From positions 1 to 8,785 of the forward strand of contig NZ_JADWYQ010000089.1 of assembly GCF_022414575.1 (NCBI RefSeq): a DNA stretch of 8,785 nt, given 5' to 3'. A program made the position numbers and the translations under genes. Within the stretch, counting starts at the first letter, position 1. Every line of letters starts with the position of its first letter. The notes below the pieces were generated by a model that saw only the letters and a list, made by a program, of their open reading frames with translations, had not been told where the DNA came from and made no database searches. The DNA comes from Streptomyces sp. MUM 178J (GTDB lineage Bacteria > Actinomycetota > Actinomycetes > Streptomycetales > Streptomycetaceae). Positions 1 to 5,263 of the stretch are shown one piece after another.

Positions 1-526
1 TCCCCGTGCCGGGCCCCGTCGGCCCACCCGCGCCGGGGCCGCCGCTTGCGGAGGGCTCCGGGGAGCCCGACGAGGCGACGGCGGGCCCGGTCGGCGTGGC
101 CGGCCCGTCAGGGTCGCCGTCCGGCTCGCTGGGGAGCGGCGCGGTCTCCGACTCGTAGGACGCCTTCTCCTTCACCAGGTCCGCGGGGCCGTCGTCGCCG
201 TACTCCGTCGCCAACTCGGCCAGGCTGAGCGCGCCGGCCGCGAGGGCCAGCCCGAACGTGCCGATCACCGCCTTGCGGCCGCGCCGTTTGCGGGCCCGGC
301 GGCCGTTCGGCCGCCGGCGGCGCGGAGCGTCCCGGCGCGCCCGCCGGTGACCTCCCTGGCGGCCGTCGCCGGACGGCTCCGGCGCCTCGGACAGCTCGAA
401 CACCTGGTCGCTTTCGGGCACGCCGAGGTCGCCGGTGTGGCGATGCAGTTCCTCGGCGGGCGTACCGCACCCGGCACAGGCGAGAGCGCCGTTGAGGTGC
501 CGTCGGCACGGCTGGCAGTAATCCAT
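1..526 (-). CDS. Zinc-ribbon, single-pass membrane protein of unknown function (partial, C-terminus outside window)
   Basis: The reading frame starts at ATG 526-524 on the minus strand and is open to the left edge, giving 175 visible residues. It begins MDYCQPCRRHLNGALACAGCG, with Cys 4, 7, 17 and 20 in a C-x2-C-x9-C-x2-C pattern typical of a small zinc ribbon. Residues about 61-85 are extremely Arg/Lys-rich, and residues about 86-104 (AVIGTFGLALAAGALSLAE) form one likely membrane helix. The rest is a Pro/Ser/Gly/Asp-rich tail. The basic stretch before the helix predicts N-in/C-out topology: a cytoplasmic zinc ribbon and an extracellular low-complexity tail. I recall similar N-termini in Streptomyces hypothetical proteins but know no function. 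There is no Shine-Dalgarno in front of the ATG. A TAGCCT -10-like hexamer on the minus strand (541-536) lies 9 nt before the ATG, so a leaderless or nearly leaderless transcript is possible. It is divergent from the gene at 645. Confidence 0.75.
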   Translation of the reverse strand, partial: MDYCQPCRRHLNGALACAGCGTPAEELHRHTGDLGVPESDQVFELSEAPEPSGDGRQGGHRRARRDAPRRRRPNGRRARKRRGRKAVIGTFGLALAAGALSLAELATEYGDDGPADLVKEKASYESETAPLPSEPDGDPDGPATPTGPAVASSGSPEPSASGGPGAGGPTGPGTG

Positions 527-585
527 GGCGCCCGCAGGCTATGCGCCCTAAGGGGAGGCCGGCCGGTCCGCGCCGTGAGGATCCT

Positions 586-600
586 GTGTGGAATCCCCAC
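586..600. promoter_or_regulatory. Imperfect palindrome in divergent promoter region (candidate operator)
   Basis: GTGTGGAATCCCCAC reads GTGnGGA-N-TCCnCAC, two 7-base arms with one mismatched pair around a central base. It lies between two divergent start codons (526 leftward, 645 rightward), where a single regulator could control both. No regulator gene is adjacent in the window. The site is short, so chance is not excluded in such GC-rich DNA. Confidence 0.3.
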
Positions 601-644
601 GTCCGGAGTACGGCGGCGGTTGTCGGGAACGGCAGTATGTCGGC

Positions 645-1205
645 ATGTCTGCCGATGCCACACCGTTCGGGTCGCGTGAATTCCAGCTGGTGCTGCTGCG
701 CCGCATGGCCGACTTCCAGCCGGGGCTGGTCGAGGACGCCCGGCGGGAGCTCGGGGCCTCGGTCACCGAGATGCGCGAAGCCAACCGCCGCTGGCAGGCG
801 ATGGTGCGCGCCCCGCGGAGCCGGGGCGCACTGGCCCGATACCGGTCGGTGCTCGGCCCGCCGGAGCGGACCGTCCGCCGCCGCATCGGAGACCTGGAGT
901 GCGATGCGCTGCTGTGGCCGCTGCCGCTCTGGCCGGCTCTGCGGTTCGAGGTCCTGGCCGGGGACAAGGGCGCCGTGTGGAACGAGTGGCTGGTGCGCGC
1001 GCCGGGCACTCCGGGGCCGGCGCTGCGGACCGAGGCGGACCTGCTCCCCTGGTCCTGCACGGTCGACGAGGCCGCCGCCGCGTTTCCTCCGGCGCGGCCC
1101 CTGGAGGGGTCCGCGCCGACGCGGTGGCGGCTGGGCCTGACGATGCCGGACGGCCGCGAGCGGGTGGCGGAGTTCACGTGGGGGCTGCTGCAGCGGCTGC
1201 CGTGA
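645..1205 (+). CDS. Conserved-looking hypothetical protein, 186 residues, upstream of mbl
   Basis: The frame encodes a soluble-looking protein beginning MSADATPFGSREFQLVLLRR and ending in WGLLQRLP. It has no signal peptide, membrane helix or catalytic motif that I recognise. The first ~70 residues are charged and probably helical (RRMADFQPGLVEDARRELG, then REANRRWQ). The second half has a Trp/Leu/Pro-rich segment (LLWPLPLWPALRFEVLAG) and looks like a mixed alpha/beta domain. A GTG at 588 with GAGGA six bases upstream is an alternative start, adding 19 residues. I prefer ATG 645 because codons 588-644 have poor G/C at third positions (about 11 of 19) compared with the body of the gene. No Shine-Dalgarno precedes 645. 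A predicted terminator (1277-1301) separates it from mbl, so it is probably monocistronic. I cannot assign a function. Confidence 0.7.
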   Translation: MSADATPFGSREFQLVLLRRMADFQPGLVEDARRELGASVTEMREANRRWQAMVRAPRSRGALARYRSVLGPPERTVRRRIGDLECDALLWPLPLWPALRFEVLAGDKGAVWNEWLVRAPGTPGPALRTEADLLPWSCTVDEAAAAFPPARPLEGSAPTRWRLGLTMPDGRERVAEFTWGLLQRLP

Positions 1206-1276
1206 AGGGAGAAGGCCGGAGCGTGCCATCCCCACGCCCGCCCGCCCGCGCGCCCGAAGAGCGGGACAGGGGCAAC

Positions 1277-1301
1277 GGCCCCCGGGGCGCTCCCCGGGGC
1301 C
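1277..1301 (+). terminator. Predicted rho-independent-like hairpin after the 645-1205 gene
   Basis: GGCCCCCGGGG, then CGCT, then CCCCGGGGCC: a 10-bp all-GC stem with one bulged C and a 4-base loop, 72 bases after the stop codon. There is no U-tract, which is usual for Streptomyces hairpin terminators. It would separate this gene from mbl. Confidence 0.5.
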
Positions 1302-1324
1302 CGGCCAGCTGGTGGGGTGTCAGG

Positions 1325-1336
1325 GGGCGTACGCCC
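1325..1336. promoter_or_regulatory. Perfect 12-bp palindrome upstream of mbl
   Basis: GGGCGTACGCCC is a perfect inverted repeat 77 bp before the mbl start, in the gap between the predicted terminator and mbl. The location fits an operator or part of the mbl promoter region, but I see no clear -35/-10 pair to anchor it. Confidence 0.25.
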
Positions 1337-1412
1337 GTGCGGCGGAGTTCAGCGCGCGCCGCCGCCGTCGTGATCGGAGGATGCGAGGAGAACCCATTCG
1401 GGAGGACCCGTC

Positions 1413-2561
1413 GTGACCGTCAACCTTGAGCAGTTGCGCCGTTGCCATGTAGCCGTCGACCTCGGAGCCGCCAGGACCCGTGTCTTCGTCAGGGGCGTGG
1501 GGCTCGTCGTCGACGAGCCCAGCGTCGCCGCCGTGAACACGCGCACCGGCGCGCTCATCGCGGTCGGCACGCTCGCCGAGAAGATGACCGGCCGCACGCC
1601 CGACTACATCCGCGTCGCCCGCCCCGTCTCCGGCGGCACCGTCGTCGACATCGAGATGGCGCAGCGGATGCTGCGCCATCTCCTGGGCGAGAAGCTCCGT
1701 CGCCAACTGCGCCGCAAACCCCGGCTGCGTGCGGCCGCCTGCACCCCGCACGACAGCGATCCGCTGGCCCAGCGCGCCGCCGTCGAGACCCTCGTGGGCC
1801 TCGGGGCCCGCCGGGTCGAGCTCGTCGACACCCTGATCGCCGCGGCCGTGGGCTGCGGGCTCCCCGTGGAGCAGCCCACCGCCACGATGATCATGGTGTG
1901 CGGTGCGGCGACCACGCAGGTCGCCGTGCTCTCCCTCGGCTCGATCGTCACGGCCGAGCGGATTCCCGTCGGCGGCGACGCCATCGACCACGCCGTCATC
2001 CAGCATCTCCGCCACCAGCACGAGCTGATGCTGCCCACCCAGTCGGTCCGGCCGCTCCAGCTCGCCCTGCACGGCAACGGCCTCACGCCGCACGGCCCCG
2101 CCTCGACCGAGATCCACGGCCGGGACGTGGCCACCGGTCTGGCCCGTTCGGTGCAGGTGGACACCGCCGCGGTAAGGGACGCCATCCACACTCCGCTGAC
2201 CGCGGTCCTCGACGGCATCGGCAAGGTGCTGCGGGACTGCCCGCCGGACCTGGTCGCGGATCTCGCCGACCGCGGGATCATGATGGTCGGCGGCAGTGCG
2301 CTGCTGCCGGGGCTTGACCAGATGCTGCACAACGCGACCGGAATGCCGGTGCAAATCGCCGAGCGGCCCGATGTCTGTGCCGTCCTCGGCCTCGGCGCGA
2401 TGCTGGAGGGCAAGATCCAGCCCATGATGCTCGACCTGCTGACCGACACGATCCTCGTGAGCGACAGGAAGGAGAAGGCGGAGCGGCGGCGGGAGAAGCC
2501 CGAGCGGGCCGCCCCCGCCAAGACCGCGGGGGCAACCGCCCAGCCCGCCGCGGTGGAGTGA
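1413..2561 (+). CDS. mbl: MreB-like cytoskeletal protein Mbl
   Basis: A 382-residue actin-fold protein of the MreB/Mbl family. The GTG start at 1413 has GGGAGGA (1400-1406) six bases upstream. Family landmarks in order: phosphate-1 region VDLGAARTRVFVRG (15-28), DEPSVAAV (34-41), VVDIEMAQRML (77-87), phosphate-2 region (159-176), HGRDVATGLARSV (235-247) and GIMMVGGSALLPGL (288-301). The C-terminus carries an added charged tail (about 350-382), making it longer than typical MreB (about 345). In S. coelicolor, Mbl is known to depend on MreB for localisation and to contribute to the spore wall; a similar peripheral role at sporulation septa and the spore envelope is inferred. Key nucleotide-binding positions differ from active MreB: the DIGGGT motif reads VCGAAT (162-167), EEPMAAA reads DTLIAAA (139-145), and the GERTAEE adenosine contact is lost (around 206-215). 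It may therefore not hydrolyse ATP. Its stop codon overlaps a GTG of a small reading frame, and a strong hairpin follows. The mreB-mreC-mreD cluster is not here, as expected for this paralogue. Confidence 0.93.
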   Translation: MTVNLEQLRRCHVAVDLGAARTRVFVRGVGLVVDEPSVAAVNTRTGALIAVGTLAEKMTGRTPDYIRVARPVSGGTVVDIEMAQRMLRHLLGEKLRRQLRRKPRLRAAACTPHDSDPLAQRAAVETLVGLGARRVELVDTLIAAAVGCGLPVEQPTATMIMVCGAATTQVAVLSLGSIVTAERIPVGGDAIDHAVIQHLRHQHELMLPTQSVRPLQLALHGNGLTPHGPASTEIHGRDVATGLARSVQVDTAAVRDAIHTPLTAVLDGIGKVLRDCPPDLVADLADRGIMMVGGSALLPGLDQMLHNATGMPVQIAERPDVCAVLGLGAMLEGKIQPMMLDLLTDTILVSDRKEKAERRREKPERAAPAKTAGATAQPAAVE

Positions 2562-2767
2562 GATCCCGGTTCCCCGGCCACCAGGTGCGGCGCCGGTTCG
2601 GGCCGACCATGATGCTGCCGCTGCGGAGGCGCTGCCCGGCCGTCGGTCGGACGCCGCATGCTGCGCCCGGGGGCGCGGACGACGACGTCCGCGACGGCGT
2701 CCGCGACGACGTCCGCGACAACGGCGCGCCCGGCGGCACGGTGGTCACCCGGCAGTCCTCCCCGTAG
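2558..2767 (+). CDS. Possible small protein (69 aa), GTGA-coupled to mbl
   Basis: A GTG start overlaps the mbl stop as GTGA, the classic Streptomyces coupling arrangement, and the frame runs 69 codons to TAG 2765-2767. Sixty-five of 69 codons end in G or C, better than the competing frame over the same DNA. The product would be Arg-rich at the N-terminus, then acidic with DDVR/DGVR/DDVR repeats, and ends TVVTRQSSP. It has no recognised domain. The stop codon lies within the 5' arm of the strong hairpin at 2758-2787, so the frame ends just where transcription is predicted to stop. I know no homologue; it may be fortuitous in GC-rich DNA. Confidence 0.25.
   Translation: MRSRFPGHQVRRRFGPTMMLPLRRRCPAVGRTPHAAPGGADDDVRDGVRDDVRDNGAPGGTVVTRQSSP
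2681..2716. repeat. Three tandem copies of a 12-bp repeat
   Basis: Units GACGACGTCCGC (2681-2692), GACGGCGTCCGC (2693-2704) and GACGACGTCCGC (2705-2716) are identical except for one base in the middle copy, with a decayed fourth copy starting GACAAC. The 12-bp period keeps a reading frame, and in the small frame at 2558 it encodes DDVR-DGVR-DDVR. Confidence 0.8.
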
Positions 2768-2787
2768 CGGCCCGCCGCTGCGGGGAG
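2758..2787 (+). terminator. Strong hairpin terminator closing the mbl transcript
   Basis: CTCCCCGTAGCGG, loop CCCG, then CCGCTGCGGGGAG: a 13-bp stem with 12 Watson-Crick pairs and one G-U pair around a tetraloop. It lies about 200 bp after the mbl stop, on the stop codon of the possible small gene, and about 70 bp before the exporter gene. It suggests the exporter is transcribed from its own promoter in 2788-2857. Confidence 0.6.
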
Positions 2788-2857
2788 CGGTGGAACGCCG
2801 TCCCCTACGTCGAAATTCGGTCGCCGCCGGAGGCCTCCCGGCCCGACAGTGGGGCCC

Positions 2858-3484
2858 ATGAGCGAGTGGTGGACGGCGGCGGCAGCGGGCGCGGCGGCGG
2901 GGCTGGGGGTGGCGATGCCGCTCGGAGCGATGGGCGTGCTGCTCATCCAGGAGGGCATGCGCGGACGCCGCGGGGCGGTCGCCGCGGCCACCGCCGTCGC
3001 GTTGACAGACCTGGTGTACGCGGCCGCGGCCACCGCCCTCGGTCCGCTCGTCGCCGCCGCCCTCTCCGGCGTCGAGGCGTGGGTGCGGCTCGTCGCCGCG
3101 GCCGTCCTCCTGGCGATCGCGGTCCGCGGGCTGCTGGCCTCGCGTACGCCTCCGCCCGCAGCGGCCGCGGACCGGGGCCTCGGGACCGCCGGCACCGCCC
3201 GTACGTTCTGGACGTTCGCCGGGCTCACCGCGGTCAACCCCACCACCGCGCTCTACTTCGCCGCGCTGACCACCGCCCAGGGGGCGGCGCTGAGCGGGCC
3301 CGCCGCCGGGGGCGTCTTCGTCGCCGGGGTGTTCCTGGCCTCCCTGCTGTGGCAGCAGCTGCTGGTCGCGGGCTCCTCCTTCGCCGGGGCCCGGATCTCC
3401 GCACGCGCCCGCGCGTGGACCTTCCGGATCGGGTACGGCCTGGTGGCCGCATACGCGGTCAAGATCGCGCTGCCGTTGCCTTAG
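2858..3484 (+). CDS. LysE/RhtB-family membrane exporter
   Basis: A 208-residue, very hydrophobic protein with about six membrane helices. It carries the N-terminal LysE-family signature: a Gly/Ala-rich first helix leading to VAMPLGAMGVLLIQEGMRG (18-36), then a second helix with TDLVYAAAATAL (50-61). A third helix (about 74-94) precedes a short basic/proline loop, and FAGLTAVNPTTALYFAAL (120-137) matches the conserved Asn-Pro segment before helix 4. Two further helices end the protein. Known family members export amino acids such as lysine, threonine or homoserine lactone by proton exchange at the cytoplasmic membrane; the substrate here cannot be told. The start could be GTG 2849 (three residues more) or ATG 2858; neither has a good Shine-Dalgarno (only GGGG close to 2858). 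Hairpin-bounded upstream and with a repeat-bearing gap downstream, it appears to be a single-gene unit. An in-cluster link to malonate or amino acid efflux is speculation. Confidence 0.85.
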   Translation: MSEWWTAAAAGAAAGLGVAMPLGAMGVLLIQEGMRGRRGAVAAATAVALTDLVYAAAATALGPLVAAALSGVEAWVRLVAAAVLLAIAVRGLLASRTPPPAAAADRGLGTAGTARTFWTFAGLTAVNPTTALYFAALTTAQGAALSGPAAGGVFVAGVFLASLLWQQLLVAGSSFAGARISARARAWTFRIGYGLVAAYAVKIALPLP

Positions 3485-3504
3485 CACGGGCCGCCGCTCA
3501 GACG

Positions 3505-3548
3505 CGCAGGCCTCAGGCTCGCAGGCCTCAGGGTGCGCAGGCCTCAGG
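3505..3548. repeat. Three direct copies of CGCAGGCCTCAGG
   Basis: Exact 13-bp copies at 3505-3517, 3520-3532 and 3536-3548, spaced 15 and 16 bp apart, begin 20 bp after the exporter stop. Each contains the palindrome AGGCCT. The near-regular spacing of identical units could be an iteron-like protein-binding array or simple slippage expansion. No replication gene or DnaA boxes accompany it. A weak hairpin (GCGGG-AACA-CCCGC, 3552-3565) follows. Confidence 0.8.
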
Positions 3549-3669
3549 CGCGCGGGAACACCCGCACCCCCTGCGCCGCCCGGACCGCAGCAGACCGGCC
3601 ACGGGCACCCCCAAGTTGTTACGCGTGAGTAGGGAGGGGAATGCTGCGGCCTGGAAGCATGAGTGAACA

Positions 3670-3729
3670 GGGGCATGCACCCATGTCCCATGCAACGATC
3701 GCCGTGGTCGCGCGGACCGCGGCGACCGC
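3670..3729 (+). promoter_or_regulatory. Structured leader of matB: two consecutive hairpins before the ribosome binding site
   Basis: Hairpin 1 (3670-3689) is GGGGCATG-CACC-CATGTCCC, an 8-bp stem with one G-U pair and a tetraloop. Hairpin 2 (3704-3729) pairs GGTCGCGCG with CGC and GCGACC around GAC with one bulged G, plus two outer pairs. Hairpin 2 ends 7 bases before the Shine-Dalgarno GGAGAGGA. The structure may modulate matB translation or transcript stability. An imperfect GTTAC...GTAGG element at 3618-3633 lies just upstream and could be an operator. No metabolite-riboswitch consensus is recognised. Confidence 0.35.
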
Positions 3730-3736
3730 ACCGACC

Positions 3737-3744
3737 GGAGAGGA
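3737..3744 (+). promoter_or_regulatory. Ribosome binding site fixing the GTG start of matB
   Basis: GGAGAGGA lies 10 bases before GTG 3755. It supports this start over in-frame ATGs at 3641, 3659 and 3683, which lack a correctly spaced site (at 3641 the GGAGGGG runs almost directly into the ATG). Confidence 0.6.
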
Positions 3745-3754
3745 CGAGTCGCCC

Positions 3755-5263
3755 GTGAGTTCCCTCTTTCCCAGGCCAGTCGGCGCGGACCGGGACCGCG
3801 TCGCCCTGCGCTTCCCCGGCCGCTCGCTGACGTACGGACAACTGGCGGCCGCGGCACACCCGGTGGCCGAACGGCTGGAGAAGGGGGCGCGGGTCGCCGT
3901 CTGGGCCACGCCGACGCCTCAGACGGCGATCGCGGTCGTCGGGGCGCTGCTGGCGGGTGCGGCCGTGGTGCCGCTGAATCCGAAGTCCGGCGAGCGCGAA
4001 CTGGCCCATGTCATCGAGGACAGCGCACCGGCAGCCGTACTGGCGGCGCCCGGCGAGGCGCTGCCCGACGCGCTCGGTGCGCTGCCGCGCGTCGGCGTCA
4101 CCGCCGAGCCACCCGGCGGCGGCGCGCAGGACCTCGACACGGCGCACGAGCCCGCGCTGCCCGCGTTCGTCGTCTACACCTCGGGCACCACGGGCCCGCC
4201 CAAGGGCGCGGTGCTGCCGCGCCGGGCGGTCGCCGCCACTCTGGACGCCCTCGCGGACGCCTGGGCCTGGACCGCGGACGACGTCCTGGTGCACGGGCTG
4301 CCGCTGTTCCATGTGCACGGGCTGATCCTGGGCGTGCTCGGGCCGCTCAGGCGGGGCGGGGAGCTGCGCCACCTGGGGAGCTTCACCCCCCGGGCCGCAG
4401 GGCGTGAGCTGGCGTCCGGCGGCACGATGCTCTTCGGCGTGCCGACGATGTACCACCGGCTGGCCCAGGCGGCGGAAGAGGACGGCGAGTTGGCCACGGC
4501 GCTGGCCGACGCGCGGCTGCTGGTGTCGGGTTCGGCCGCGCTGCCGCTGCACGACCACGAGCGGATGGCGGCGGCGACGGGCCGCCGGGTGGTCGAACGC
4601 TACGGCATGACCGAGACGCTGATGCTGTGTTCTCCGAGGGTGGCCCCCCAGACCCCCGCATCTGTCCGTGCGGACGGCCCGGCCCGGCCGGGGACCGTCG
4701 GGCTGCCGCTGCCCGGCGTGGAGCTGCGGCTGGTCGCCGACGACGGCACGGAGATCAGCGTGTACGACGGGGAGACCATCGGCGAGATCCAGGTGCGCGG
4801 CGACAACCTCTTCACGGAGTATCTGAACCGTCCCGACGCCACCTTCGCCGCCTTCGACGGCACAGGGCCCCGAGCCTGGTTCCGCACGGGCGACATGGCG
4901 GTCCGCGACCCGGACGGCTGTGTACGGATCGTGGGGCGCAAGGCCACCGATCTGATCAAGAGCGGCGGATACAAGATCGGCGCAGGTGAGATCGAGAACG
5001 CGCTGCTGGACCATCCCGGCGTGCGTGAGGCGGCGGTGACGGGCGAGCCGGACGCGGATCTGGGCGAGCGGGTCGTCGCCTGGATCGTGCCGGCCGATCC
5101 CCGGACGCCCCCCTCGGCCGAGGAGTTGGCGGAGCATGTGGCCGGGCAGCTCGCGCCGCACAAGCGGCCGCGTGCGGTGCGGTGTCTGGACGCCCTGCCC
5201 CGCAACGACATGGGCAAGGTCATAAAGTCGGCGCTGGGCGGGCGGGCGACGCGGCATGGCTGA
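3755..5263 (+). CDS. matB: Malonyl-CoA synthetase (malonate-CoA ligase) MatB
   Basis: A 502-residue ANL-superfamily adenylating enzyme: malonate (often also methylmalonate) + ATP + CoA gives malonyl-CoA + AMP + PPi, in the cytoplasm. Motifs: A3 loop YTSGTTGPPKG (141-151), GLPLFHVHGL, A5 RYGMTET (282-288), TGD with Asp380, hinge and A8 region GRKATDLIKSGGYKIGAGE, and the C-terminal catalytic lysine in NDMGK (Lys488). The start was set by the ribosome site and by alignment with S. coelicolor MatB, recalled as beginning MSSLFP; here the GTG is followed directly by SSLFP. In-frame ATGs upstream (3641, 3659, 3683) would add 38, 32 or 24 residues. Relative to remembered S. coelicolor and Rhizobium MatB there is an insert of about 10 residues after A5 (291-302), with less typical codons (TGT, TCT, GCA). 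It overlaps the carboxyltransferase gene by 8 bp, implying coupled translation. In Streptomyces MatB can feed extender units to polyketide or fatty acid synthesis; that use here is inferred. Confidence 0.92.
   Translation: MSSLFPRPVGADRDRVALRFPGRSLTYGQLAAAAHPVAERLEKGARVAVWATPTPQTAIAVVGALLAGAAVVPLNPKSGERELAHVIEDSAPAAVLAAPGEALPDALGALPRVGVTAEPPGGGAQDLDTAHEPALPAFVVYTSGTTGPPKGAVLPRRAVAATLDALADAWAWTADDVLVHGLPLFHVHGLILGVLGPLRRGGELRHLGSFTPRAAGRELASGGTMLFGVPTMYHRLAQAAEEDGELATALADARLLVSGSAALPLHDHERMAAATGRRVVERYGMTETLMLCSPRVAPQTPASVRADGPARPGTVGLPLPGVELRLVADDGTEISVYDGETIGEIQVRGDNLFTEYLNRPDATFAAFDGTGPRAWFRTGDMAVRDPDGCVRIVGRKATDLIKSGGYKIGAGEIENALLDHPGVREAAVTGEPDADLGERVVAWIVPADPRTPPSAEELAEHVAGQLAPHKRPRAVRCLDALPRNDMGKVIKSALGGRATRHG

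Noticed and set aside
588..644. N-terminal extension of the 645 gene from GTG 588
   Set aside because: It has a reasonable GAGGA site, but the third-position G/C of these codons is low and the sequence looks non-coding. Kept only as an alternative start.
626..650. GGAAC with a downstream GTC resembling an ECF sigma-E promoter
   Set aside because: The -10 would fall inside the start of the 645 gene. The motif is short and common in this base composition.
1381..1416. An 11-codon leader frame ending in GTGA overlap with the mbl start
   Set aside because: Its GGAGG abuts the ATG with no spacing, so it is unlikely to be translated; mbl has its own well-spaced ribosome site.
3505..3548. CRISPR array or replication iterons
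   Set aside because: The 13-bp repeats have 2-3 bp gaps, far too short for CRISPR spacers, and there is no Rep gene, AT-rich region or DnaA box for an origin.
3641..3754. N-terminal extension of MatB from ATG 3641, 3659 or 3683
   Set aside because: The family N-terminus aligns at the GTG followed by SSLFP, which has the best-placed ribosome site. The upstream stretch folds into hairpins and has weaker codon bias.
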